From Gammaproteobacteria bacterium (GTDB lineage Bacteria; Pseudomonadota; Gammaproteobacteria; Arenicellales; JAHEKD01), in the NCBI GenBank assembly GCA_024638545.1, contig JAHEKD010000095.1, forward strand, positions 1 to 8,028: DNA of 8,028 nt, in the 5' to 3' direction. Positions 1-6,813 of the stretch are shown piece after piece. Within the stretch, counting starts at the first letter, position 1, and each line of letters begins with the position of its first letter. The position numbers were made by a program, and so were the translations under genes. The notes beneath the pieces are model-generated. The model searched no databases, was not told the origin of the DNA, and saw only the letters and a program-made list of their open reading frames with translations.

Positions 1-6
1 ACCCCC

Positions 7-76
7 AAAAAAATGCCGTCTCAATCTACTTCTGCTATGTAGCTACCTAGCTATTCCTTTTCCATAGAAACGGCAT
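7..76 (-). terminator. Candidate terminator of the EamA transporter gene
   Basis: Read on the minus strand, ATGCCGT (70-76 in complement) can pair with ACGGCAT (13-19 in complement), and the second arm runs straight into seven T. Inside the large loop, CTATG (34-38) and CATAG (63-67) can also pair, and there is a small TAGCT/AGCTA dyad. The position, just downstream of the transporter gene, fits a transcript end. The loop is long for a classical intrinsic terminator, so this is tentative. An 8-bp tandem duplication, ACGGCATC twice at 70-85, overlaps one arm. Confidence 0.35.
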
Positions 77-167
77 CACGGCATCATCTAAGGCAATGCC
101 AAAACGCTTTGGATGAGAAGACACTCCCAGCCGCAAACACAAGCTCCTCCAGGTGTCTGTTGCGCCG

Positions 168-998
168 TCAGGTTTGTTTGCTCCTTTCCAGGGTTTGAAA
201 TGAAACTAGTAAAGCGAAGAAACTAGCAAGACGAATAGTGGGGATTGAAATCAAAAAGATCAGAACACTGGTCTCACGGAGTGCTGAAATGCCTGCCATA
301 AACCCCTGCCCCAACGCGTAGATGACGATACCGTAGGCTGCTGCTGAGGCCAACCCGCCTGCCAGACAGAAAAGCCAGTTTGTCTTTAAATATGGCAATA
401 CCTGTCCGGGGCGCTTGTAGAGGGTATAGAAAAGAAGTGGAAAAAACTCCAGCGCAAACAGCCAGAAAATATAGGCCAGAGCATTGCCGGACAAGCGCAC
501 GCCAATACCATCTGTTAATGTATACGCCGCAATCGAAAAACCTGTCATCAATGCATAAACGAGTGCATGTTTGCTAATCTGGTCAAAAGACCATCCACGC
601 TCAAAAACCAGGCTGATGATGCCGGCTGATACAATCAGCACACCCAGCCATTGATTAGTTGTAGGAAACTCTTTGGCCATAACAATACCGCCAACCAGCA
701 CAATCAATGGCGCACTGCCCCTGGCGAGCGGATACACATGGCTGAGGTCACCGTGATTATAAGCCTCGACCAAAGAGAAATAATAAGCTGAATGGATGAC
801 AATAGATAATACCAAGTAAGGCCAGCTGGCTCTGGCCGGTATTCCGACGAAAGGCAGAAACAGGGCAGATAACAATCCTGCAACCATCATGATGCACATT
901 AATACCACCAGTTTGTCGCCACTGTTTTTTAGCAGTGCATTCCAGGTCGCGTGCAGTACAGCAGCCAACAATACCAGAGCAATCAGAGACAAAGACAT
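168..998 (-). CDS. EamA/DMT-family transporter, C-terminus apparently disrupted
   Basis: This 276-residue, very hydrophobic protein fits the ten-helix drug/metabolite transporter fold of two EamA repeats, so it should be an inner-membrane permease for a small metabolite that cannot be named. The N-terminus has the HATWN motif (residues 16-20) inside the first helix, then a PLARGSAPL segment (90-98) that ends the first repeat's helix 3-4 region, and ALRETSV (239-245) at the matching place in repeat two. Family members normally continue from RETSV through a short helix, a K/G-E motif and a last Gly-rich helix. Here the frame ends in a divergent tail, ERSKQT, and a family-like continuation (KEQ..., then GACV...LLIQ) lies in another frame at about 189-88. 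The start at 998 is chosen because the first helix begins directly there; no good ribosome site precedes it. It is divergently arranged with the DUF4442 gene. Gene identity is secure; the intactness of the last 30 residues is doubtful. Confidence 0.85.
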   Translation of the reverse strand: MSLSLIALVLLAAVLHATWNALLKNSGDKLVVLMCIMMVAGLLSALFLPFVGIPARASWPYLVLSIVIHSAYYFSLVEAYNHGDLSHVYPLARGSAPLIVLVGGIVMAKEFPTTNQWLGVLIVSAGIISLVFERGWSFDQISKHALVYALMTGFSIAAYTLTDGIGVRLSGNALAYIFWLFALEFFPLLFYTLYKRPGQVLPYLKTNWLFCLAGGLASAAAYGIVIYALGQGFMAGISALRETSVLIFLISIPTIRLASFFALLVSFQTLERSKQT

Positions 999-1105
999 GG
1001 AGTGAGCCGGAAATTTGTAATATCAAATCATCCCAGATCTCGCAGGCAATTAAAAACATTTTCCGCTATTATTTGCGGCAGGATGACCCCAGGCAGAAAT
1101 ACAAA

Positions 1106-1585
1106 ATGAATTTTATTCCGATGAAGCTGGTAAGCCAGGCAAAATGGTTACGCCGCCTGATGAATCTTTGGCCACCGTTCGTTGGTGCCGGTATATCAGT
1201 TACGCAGATAGACGATGATTTCAGATACGCGCAGGTGCGCATGAAACTGAGCTGGTATAACCGCAATTACATGGGTACGCAATATGGCGGCAGCCTCTAC
1301 AGTATGACTGATGCATTCTATGCCATCATGATAATTCGCAACCTGGATAATAAATATTTTGTCTGGGATAAAAGTGCAAGCATAGAGTATATTGCACCAG
1401 CCAGAGGCACCGTGATTACCAACTACAAACTCGATGATCAAATGATCGGGACCATAAAGAGCAACACTGAAATAGGCCAAAAGTATCTATATGAAATCCC
1501 TGTCGAAATACTTGACCATGACAACAAGGTAATCGCTAAAGTATATAAAGTGATTTATATTCGTAAAAAGCCTGAGTATCGATAA
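1106..1585 (+). CDS. DUF4442 hotdog-fold protein, putative thioesterase
   Basis: A 159-residue protein that matches the DUF4442 family, relatives of the C-terminal domain of YiiD and of acyl-CoA thioesterases with the hotdog fold. Supporting segments are WPPFVGAGI (residues 22-30), the family's NRNYMGTQYGGSLY stretch (52-65) that forms the central hotdog helix and its approach, and SIEYIAPARG (92-101) in the strand that follows. No signal peptide or membrane segment is visible, so it should be cytoplasmic. The frame is open back to 935, but that would overlap the divergent transporter start and add 57 residues unlike the family. ATG 1106 gives the usual family length, with only a weak AGGCAG upstream. 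ATG 1121 is also possible. A role in acyl-CoA hydrolysis is inferred from the fold; the substrate is unknown and a link to PHB metabolism is not demonstrated. Confidence 0.8.
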   Translation: MNFIPMKLVSQAKWLRRLMNLWPPFVGAGISVTQIDDDFRYAQVRMKLSWYNRNYMGTQYGGSLYSMTDAFYAIMIIRNLDNKYFVWDKSASIEYIAPARGTVITNYKLDDQMIGTIKSNTEIGQKYLYEIPVEILDHDNKVIAKVYKVIYIRKKPEYR

Positions 1586-1748
1586 AAAATTTCACATCAC
1601 AACTCACACCAGATGTTGGAGTCATCTATTTCAGGCCGGTTTTTTAAATATGGAATTAGGCATCTCAGAAGCTGCCGCCATGGCGTTCATGCTGACCGGC
1701 GGGTTAAGAGTTATTTACAACCGGCACTGACCGCATGGTTACAGCTGA

Positions 1749-2504
1749 TTATAATTTCACTCCATACACATCGCGGCCATCAAATCCACTGACTTGTTTT
1801 CCAATGGTGACCTGCATCCCATATCCACGTAGTGTGTCAGCGACTTGTGTGTAAATAAGTTTTCCGTTCTGTCTGTGCAACGAGCGTATGTGAATTCGCA
1901 AACCGTCGGCTTTAAGCGTCCGGTCGGCTCCCTGAAGCGCGGCTAACTCCAATCCGCTGATTGTCATTTGGATATGGTCAACATCATGAAAACCAAACTC
2001 ATTAATAATGTTGTCGAGGGTGTCGGTATCGATATCTATCGTATGTGTGTAGTCATCTTCTTTAAGACCGTCATCGACTTCCCGATTATGCAGTTTATTG
2101 AATCCTGCACGCTGTCCAATTTCTATGGATCCTGAACCTTTTTGGCTGTCGACGCCTTTCGCGCAATAGGTAATGTTGTTGAGTGGCCAGTTGAGGTGGT
2201 GTTCAAGATTAGATCGCAGGTTATCAACGTACTCAGGAACGGCTTCAATAACCAGGATTCGTCCTTTCGGACCAACAAGGTCGGACCACAGCATTACGCT
2301 GTCGATTCGGTGAAATCCGACCAGTACAACGGTCTCCCCTGAATTAACCAGCAGTTCAGGCGCAATTGATGGGCGGGCGCGCATAATTCTGGAGCGAAGC
2401 TGATACTTCACTTTACCTTCAGGCATGGCACGAAACAAAGCTCCGATAGACCGTTTTACTATTAATCCGGGGATACTTTGATTATGCTGAGTTGTTGGTT
2501 TCAT
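1749..2504 (-). CDS. FkbM-family methyltransferase-like protein with degenerate cofactor motifs
   Basis: A 251-residue protein with the layout of an FkbM-type SAM-dependent methyltransferase. A short basic N-terminal part (1-55) is followed by the Rossmann core: strand and loop GETVVLVGFH (56-65), VGPKGRILVIEAVPE (77-91) with acidic Glu87 at the end of strand 2, a TLDNIINEFGF segment (162-172), QMTISGLELAALQGA (179-193), and a C-terminal YGMQV-type strand. Family members usually show DVGAN in motif I and IDVEGAE in the later strand; here these read LVGFH and MTISGLE, so key acidic residues are missing. It may be a divergent enzyme or an inactive relative. A TATAAT box on the minus strand lies just upstream of the ATG at 2504, so the transcript would have almost no leader; no ribosome site is seen. 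It converges with the DUF4442 gene across a 163-bp gap and diverges from phaC. Confidence 0.75.
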   Translation of the reverse strand: MKPTTQHNQSIPGLIVKRSIGALFRAMPEGKVKYQLRSRIMRARPSIAPELLVNSGETVVLVGFHRIDSVMLWSDLVGPKGRILVIEAVPEYVDNLRSNLEHHLNWPLNNITYCAKGVDSQKGSGSIEIGQRAGFNKLHNREVDDGLKEDDYTHTIDIDTDTLDNIINEFGFHDVDHIQMTISGLELAALQGADRTLKADGLRIHIRSLHRQNGKLIYTQVADTLRGYGMQVTIGKQVSGFDGRDVYGVKL

Positions 2505-3039
2505 ATGAAATTATAACAGACCTGTCATATTAATTCGGGGCCGTATTAGATCACAAAAAGATTTAGGCCGCAATGCCGGCTTTTACAGTCTTTGAAAGGT
2601 GCTGATTAAGTGCCAACAGCACCTGTCCTGTGGCCCTTTTAAATTATCACCGTGAGTAACCATCTGCGATATGATTAGATGAATGATACGGTTTAAAATG
2701 AGTCTGCTTCGCCGTGACTTGAGACATATATCATGCCAGGCCTGAGACAGGCCTGATCTATGTGCAGATTGAAGAGCGCTGTCATGCACATGCAGGCGTA
2801 TAACGCTCTGGCAGCAGTTTTGTCTCTTTTATCTTGTGAGATTGAAGGCATTGAAGGCATTATCGCCTGATTTCGCCCTCTCTAATGGTGTAAGGATGAC
2901 TGTTTGAAAATACGGATTCACGAGTGTTATAACAGAACAGGAACGATAAAAATGCAGGTTGCGCAATCGGGGCAGCCCGTTGAAGTCTGCCTGCTCATGC
3001 ACTATATCTGGAATTATATGCACTATAAAGGTGCCGTAT
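2505..3039. other. Long gene-free region upstream of phaC with several short hairpins
   Basis: No convincing gene is seen on either strand. The region holds a perfect 8-bp dyad AGGTGCTG/CAGCACCT (2597-2604 and 2617-2624, 12-nt loop), a short GCCG/CGGC hairpin followed by TTTT (2567-2584), the self-complementary octamer CAGGCCTG repeated with a 3-nt spacer (2737-2744 and 2748-2755), an AGAGCG/CGCTCT dyad further right, and the tandem 9-mer ATTGAAGGC twice (2841-2858). TTGCGCAA occurs at 2959-2966. None of these is followed by a proper T-run or by a recognised RNA motif. The stretch probably contains the 5' regulatory region of phaC and of the divergent FkbM-like gene. Confidence 0.4.
2737..2755. 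repeat. Perfect 8-bp stem hairpin CAGGCCTG-AGA-CAGGCCTG
   Basis: The self-complementary octamer CAGGCCTG occurs twice separated by AGA, so the same bases read as a direct repeat and as an inverted repeat with an 8-bp GC-rich stem and a 3-nt loop. There is no adjoining T-run on either strand, so it does not look like an intrinsic terminator. It could be a protein site or an RNA hairpin in an untranslated region. The structure is certain, the function is not known. Confidence 0.6.
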
Positions 3040-3068
3040 TTGATTTTTCTGCGATTTCTGTATATATT
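3040..3068 (+). promoter_or_regulatory. Candidate sigma-70 promoter of phaC
   Basis: TTGATT (3040-3045), a 17-bp spacer, then TATATT (3063-3068) gives a reasonable housekeeping promoter, with transcription expected to start near 3075 and a leader of only about 25 bases. The -35 hexamer is identical to the one proposed for the phasin gene. The candidate PhaR operator overlaps the -10 box and start site, which is the expected place for a repressor. Inferred from sequence only. Confidence 0.5.
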
Positions 3069-3081
3069 GTGTGTTGCACAA
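3067..3081. promoter_or_regulatory. Candidate PhaR operator at phaC
   Basis: TTGTG-TGTTG-CACAA is a 15-bp dyad with 5-bp half-sites, matching in spacing and half-sites the two copies at the phasin promoter. Its right half contains GCA of the TGC-N3-GCA core that resembles the PhaR site described in Paracoccus (CTGC-N3/4-GCAG). It overlaps the end of the proposed phaC -10 box. PhaR as the binding protein is inference. Confidence 0.5.
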
Positions 3082-3098
3082 ATTAAATATGTTGAAAA

Positions 3099-4904
3099 AT
3101 GGCAGATAAAAAATCCACTGAAACTTCAAGCGACTTTGCTAATAATATCGAGCAAATTACTCAAATGACGCAAAATGTCTTCAAGCAAGTCATGGAAAAA
3201 CAGTCCACCAGTGCTAATTCATCCATGCCGTTTGATCCCATGAATCTATACTCAACCTATATGGATGCCTGGTTTAATATTTGGAAGGAACCTTCAAAAG
3301 CCATAGAAGCACAAACAAAATATTTGAAGGATGCCCTGAAACTATGGCAAAGCACCTCCCAAAAACTCTACGGGAACAAATCGGTCGATCCTGTAATTGA
3401 ACCGGAAAAGGGCGATAAACGTTTTCGTGATGAGGAATGGGATTCCAACGTTATTTTCAACTATATCAAGCAATCCTATCTACTTGCCTCACGCTGCATG
3501 ATGGAAACTGTTGAAGGTGTTGAAGATTTGGATGAAAAAAATAAAAAGAAACTACATTTTTTTACCAAGCAGATTGTGGATACACTTTCACCAACGAACT
3601 TCGCCCACACAAACCCGGCCGTATTAAGAGAAGCGATAGAGAGTAAAGGTGAAAACCTGATGAAGGGGATGCAAAACTTCATCAGGGATATGGAAGAAGG
3701 TGATGGTCAGTTAAAAATAGCCATGACCGATACAAAAGCCTTCACACTGGGTGAAAATGTGGCTACAACACCCGGTAAAGTCGTTTATGAGTGTGAGATG
3801 TACCAGCTGGTGCAATACAGTCCATCAACCGCAAAGGTATTCAAACGACCTCTGCTGGTGGTTCCGCCCTGGATCAATAAATTTTACATCATGGATTTGC
3901 AGCCTAAAAATTCGATGATTAAATGGATGGTCGATCAGGGGCATACGGTTTTTATTATCTCATGGGTCAACCCGGACGAGCGCCATGCTGATAAAACCTT
4001 CGAAGACTATATGACCGAAGGCGTTCTCGACGCGCTGGAACAGGTAGAGATCGCAACAGGGACCAGCGAAGTTAATGCAATCGGCTACTGTATTGGCGGC
4101 ACCTTACTGACTGGAACACTGGCCTATATGACGGCAAAAAAAGATGAGCGAATTAAATCGGCAACATTTTTTACCGCTTTGATTGATTTTTCACAGCCGG
4201 GTGACCTTGGCGTATTTATTGACGAGCAGCAGGTGGACTCAATTGAAGAAAAAATGAGCAAGGACGGCTATCTTGAAGGTAAGAGCATGTCGAATGCGTT
4301 TAACATGCTGCGCTCCAACGATCTGATCTGGTCATTTTATATAAACAATTACCTGCTGGGCAAAGACCCCATGGTGTTTGATCTTCTTTACTGGAATTCA
4401 GACAATACCCGTCTGCCTGCGGCCATGCACAGTTTTTACCTGCGCAACATGTATGTCGAAAATAAATTCAAAGACCCCGGCGGAGTAGAACTGGCCGGCG
4501 TTCCTATAGATGTCCGCAAGGTTAAGACCCCGTGTTACTTTATATCAACCATCGATGATCATATTGCCCCATGGAAATCGACATACGATGGCGCCAAACT
4601 ATTATCCGGTCCGGTTACATTCGTGTTGGGTGGTTCGGGGCATATTGCCGGTATCATTAATCCCCCCGATGCAAATAAGTACTGCTACTGGACTAAAAAA
4701 TCATCCTCAAGGCGCAGGAAATTACCGGCAGAAGCAGATACGTGGTTTGAAGAAGCTGAGCAGCACGAGGGCTCCTGGTGGCCAAACTGGCAAAAGTGGG
4801 TCAGCAGCCTTGACAAACGCAAGGTAAATGCGCGCCAGCCAGGCAAAGGAAAGTCAAAGGCCCTGGAGGATGCTCCGGGCAGTTATGTGGCAAAACGACT
4901 GTGA
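3099..4904 (+). CDS. phaC: Class I polyhydroxyalkanoate synthase PhaC
   Basis: Polymerises (R)-3-hydroxyacyl-CoA, chiefly 3-hydroxybutyryl-CoA, into polyester at the granule surface with release of CoA. The 601-residue length fits class I synthases. The N-terminal 200 residues form the variable region (with the MDAWFNIWKEP segment, 55-65), followed by the alpha/beta-hydrolase core: PLLVVPPWINKFYI (251-264), the lipase-like box GYCIGG with nucleophile Cys331, the IDDHIAPW stretch with catalytic Asp487, and GGSGHIAG with His515. These correspond to Cys319, Asp480 and His508 of the C. necator enzyme. The C-terminus ends with the basic linker and PGSYVAKRL typical of the family. ATG 3099 is preceded by no clear Shine-Dalgarno, unlike phaA, phaB and the phasin; an ATG at 3089 is out of frame. 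The gene is followed by phaA after 74 bp and likely heads a phaC-phaA-phaR operon. Cytoplasmic, granule-bound. Confidence 0.97.
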   Translation: MADKKSTETSSDFANNIEQITQMTQNVFKQVMEKQSTSANSSMPFDPMNLYSTYMDAWFNIWKEPSKAIEAQTKYLKDALKLWQSTSQKLYGNKSVDPVIEPEKGDKRFRDEEWDSNVIFNYIKQSYLLASRCMMETVEGVEDLDEKNKKKLHFFTKQIVDTLSPTNFAHTNPAVLREAIESKGENLMKGMQNFIRDMEEGDGQLKIAMTDTKAFTLGENVATTPGKVVYECEMYQLVQYSPSTAKVFKRPLLVVPPWINKFYIMDLQPKNSMIKWMVDQGHTVFIISWVNPDERHADKTFEDYMTEGVLDALEQVEIATGTSEVNAIGYCIGGTLLTGTLAYMTAKKDERIKSATFFTALIDFSQPGDLGVFIDEQQVDSIEEKMSKDGYLEGKSMSNAFNMLRSNDLIWSFYINNYLLGKDPMVFDLLYWNSDNTRLPAAMHSFYLRNMYVENKFKDPGGVELAGVPIDVRKVKTPCYFISTIDDHIAPWKSTYDGAKLLSGPVTFVLGGSGHIAGIINPPDANKYCYWTKKSSSRRRKLPAEADTWFEEAEQHEGSWWPNWQKWVSSLDKRKVNARQPGKGKSKALEDAPGSYVAKRL

Positions 4905-4921
4905 AACGCTGTTTGTAACAA

Positions 4922-4938
4922 AATGCCAGTAAGGCATT
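4922..4938 (+). repeat. Hairpin in the phaC-phaA gap
   Basis: AATGCC-AGTAA-GGCATT is a perfect 6-bp stem with a 5-nt loop starting 18 bases after the phaC stop. No T-run follows, so it is unlikely to terminate. It may stabilise the upstream message or be a processing point that sets different levels of PhaC and PhaA. The stem is seen; the function is inferred. Confidence 0.4.
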
Positions 4939-4978
4939 AACCAACGACATTAATCAAATATAAAAGGAGATATTAAAC

Positions 4979-6160
4979 ATGAGTAGAAACGTTGTAATCG
5001 TTGATTCGGTTCGAACACCCATTGGCAGTTTTTGCGGCAGCCTGTCCAAGGTTTCTGCCGTAGAGCTGGGAACAACGGTAATTAAGGCATTGCTGGATCG
5101 TTCTAAAATCAAGCCTGAAGAGGTTAATGAAGTGATCATGGGTCAAATTTTAGCAGCAGGCAGCGGTCAAAACCCGGCACGCCAGGCATCTATTCATGCA
5201 GGATTGCCTTTCACTGTCCCCTCCATGACAATCAACAAGCTCTGTGGAAGTGGTCTGAAATCGGTTCAATTAGCTGCCCAGGCCATAATAATCGGTGACG
5301 CCGACATAATTATCGCCGGTGGCATGGAAAGCATGACCAACGCCGTTCATATTTTGCCTAATTCACGCAATGGTGCACGCCTGGGTGACTGGAAACTGCT
5401 GGACACAATGCTTGCAGATGGGCTGCTGGATGCCTTTCATGGTTATCACATGGGCAATACAGCTGAAAATATTGCAGAAAAGTACGGCTTTACACGCGAA
5501 CAACAGGATGAGTTTGCCGCAAGATCCCAGCAAAAAGCTGAGGCAGCACAAAAAGCAAACAAGTTTGCTGATGAAATAGTACCGGTCGAAATTCCCCAGC
5601 GTAAAGGTGATCCCGTTATTTTTGATACTGATGAATTCCCTAAGCACGGCACGACAGCCGAAGGCCTCGGCAAACTTCGTGCTGCATTTTCGAAAGAAGG
5701 CACTGTCACGGCGGGCAATGCGTCCGGCATCAATGACGGTGCGGCGGCACATCTCGTCATGAGTGAAGAAAAAGCCAAAGAACTTGGATTAACGCCACTG
5801 GTGACCATCAAAGCCTACAGCACTGCTGGTGTAGATCCGGCCATCATGGGCACCGGTCCAATTCCGGCTTCAAAAAAATGCCTGGAAAAAGCAGGCTGGA
5901 GTGTTGACGATCTTGATCTGGTTGAAGCCAATGAAGCATTTTCCGCACAGGCATTGTCTGTCAATCATGAATTAGGCTGGGATACAGATAAAGTCAATGT
6001 TAACGGTGGCGCAATTGCGCTGGGGCATCCGATCGGTGCGTCAGGTGCCCGGGTATTGGCAACATTGATTTATGAAATGAAACGCCGGGACGCCAACAAG
6101 GGTCTGGCGACACTATGCATTGGTGGTGGCCAGGGTGTTGCTTTGGCTGTTGAGCGATAG
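4979..6160 (+). CDS. phaA: Acetyl-CoA acetyltransferase (beta-ketothiolase) PhaA
   Basis: Condenses two acetyl-CoA to acetoacetyl-CoA, the entry step of PHB synthesis. The 393-residue length is that of biosynthetic thiolases. The three active-site motifs are intact: [10 protein letters not shown] with the acyl-carrying Cys89, NEAF (318-321) with [10 protein letters not shown] carrying His350, and CIGGGQG with Cys380 as the general base. The N-terminal [12 protein letters not shown] and the GGMESMTNA stretch (114-122) are also typical. AAGGAG at 4964-4969 with a 9-base spacing to ATG 4979 fixes the start and predicts good translation. It lies 74 bp after phaC and 47 bp before phaR without an obvious promoter in either gap, so co-transcription is likely. 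A degradative thiolase is possible in principle, but the cluster context argues for the PHB role. Cytoplasmic homotetramer by family knowledge. Confidence 0.96.
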   Translation: MSRNVVIVDSVRTPIGSFCGSLSKVSAVELGTTVIKALLDRSKIKPEEVNEVIMGQILAAGSGQNPARQASIHAGLPFTVPSMTINKLCGSGLKSVQLAAQAIIIGDADIIIAGGMESMTNAVHILPNSRNGARLGDWKLLDTMLADGLLDAFHGYHMGNTAENIAEKYGFTREQQDEFAARSQQKAEAAQKANKFADEIVPVEIPQRKGDPVIFDTDEFPKHGTTAEGLGKLRAAFSKEGTVTAGNASGINDGAAAHLVMSEEKAKELGLTPLVTIKAYSTAGVDPAIMGTGPIPASKKCLEKAGWSVDDLDLVEANEAFSAQALSVNHELGWDTDKVNVNGGAIALGHPIGASGARVLATLIYEMKRRDANKGLATLCIGGGQGVALAVER

Positions 6161-6207
6161 TGCACCGTCAAGCCGGTTAAAACAGTCTATATAACGATAG
6201 GTGCCAA

Positions 6208-6663
6208 ATGGACAATAAAACTCGCATCATAAAGAAATATCAAAACCGCTGTTTGTACGATACGCAGGACAGTTGTTACATCAGTATAAACGATCTCAAG
6301 CAGATGATTTATGAAGGTAAAGAGTTTGTTGTCCATGAGGCAAAGTCGAAAAAAGATATTACTCGCAGCGTTCTCCTGCAAATTATTTCAGAGGAAGAAA
6401 ATGATAACGAACCCATGTTTACGCCGGATATGCTGATGAAACTGATTCGTATGCATGGCGCTTCCATGCAAAATGTATACGGCGACTACCTGCAGCAAAG
6501 CATGGAGATTTTTGAATCCAGATCCCAGGAATTTTTCAATCAAATCGGTAAAACCATGACACATAATCCAGTGAAAATGTGGGCGGATTTAACTCAGCAA
6601 AATTTGCAGAACTGGCAGAAGTTTCAAGATGACCTGTTCTCGAATTTAACCAAGAAACAATAG
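6208..6663 (+). CDS. phaR: PHB-responsive transcriptional repressor PhaR
   Basis: A 151-residue protein of the PhaR family, which represses phasin and often its own gene and is released from DNA by binding nascent PHB granules. Residues 6-60 are the DNA-binding PHB_acc_N domain: IIKKYQNRCLYDT, SCYISINDL and ITRSVLLQII. Residues 69-110 are the PHB_acc domain with MFTPDMLMKLIRMHG and a following amphipathic helix. In the first motif the usual NRRLYDT reads NRCLYDT (Cys15). The C-terminal 35 residues (HNPVKMWADLTQQN and onward) are helical, polar and rich in Gln, resembling a phasin-type granule-binding tail. A weak TAGGTG lies 4 bases before the ATG. The gene follows phaA by 47 bp and is closed by a strong terminator, so it is probably the last gene of the phaC operon. 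Similar motifs before phaC, phaB and the phasin are its likely targets. Confidence 0.93.
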   Translation: MDNKTRIIKKYQNRCLYDTQDSCYISINDLKQMIYEGKEFVVHEAKSKKDITRSVLLQIISEEENDNEPMFTPDMLMKLIRMHGASMQNVYGDYLQQSMEIFESRSQEFFNQIGKTMTHNPVKMWADLTQQNLQNWQKFQDDLFSNLTKKQ

Positions 6664-6685
6664 ATCGTGAAAGACAAAACTAAAC

Positions 6686-6733
6686 AACCCAGCATTAAAG
6701 CTTCAGTTTCAAGAAAAATGCTGGGTTTTTTTT
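6686..6733 (+). terminator. Rho-independent terminator after phaR
   Basis: AACCCAGCATT (6686-6696) pairs perfectly over 11 bases with AATGCTGGGTT (6717-6727), and the stem runs into eight consecutive T (6726-6733). The 20-nt loop is A-rich. It lies 23 bases after the phaR stop codon and separates phaR from phaB, so phaB must have its own start of transcription or depend on read-through. Confidence 0.93.
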
Positions 6734-6743
6734 GATTATTGGA

Positions 6744-6758
6744 TTGTGCATTACACCA
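6744..6758. promoter_or_regulatory. Degenerate candidate PhaR operator upstream of phaB
   Basis: TTGTG-CATTA-CACCA matches the dyad at phaC and the phasin except for one base of the right half. It sits between the phaR terminator and the phaB ribosome site. It is preceded by TTGATTATT (6732-6740), the same 9-mer that precedes the first phasin site. No convincing -10 box is seen at the right distance from TTGATT, so the phaB promoter itself is not located. Weaker than the other sites. Confidence 0.35.
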
Positions 6759-6813
6759 TGAGGAAGAATGAGAAGGAAATAATTCAATCAATGCTTGAAG
6801 GAGTGTTTTTATC

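Noticed and set aside
935..1105. Longer N-terminus for the DUF4442 protein from ATG 935.
   Set aside because: It would overlap the divergent transporter's first codons and add 57 polar residues unlike the family.
1600..1748. Intrinsic terminator between the convergent DUF4442 and FkbM-like genes, suggested by GGCCGGTTTTTT near 1635 and by repeated CCGGC stretches.
   Set aside because: The T-run has no adjoining complementary arm, and the CCGG stretches only give stems of about four pairs.
2959..2966. TTGCGCAA palindrome upstream of phaC as an extra PhaR site.
   Set aside because: It lacks the TTGTG-N5-CACAA spacing shared by the other four sites.
2904..3086. Open frame of 60 codons upstream of phaC.
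   Set aside because: No ribosome site, no recognisable sequence, and it runs through the phaC promoter and operator.
4949..4957. ATTAATCAA before phaA, also present at 7901-7909 before the phasin.
   Set aside because: A short AT-rich word without a dyad or fixed position; chance is sufficient.
5363..5811. Long antisense open frames within phaA.
   Set aside because: They mirror the codon pattern of phaA, which has all thiolase active-site motifs on the plus strand.
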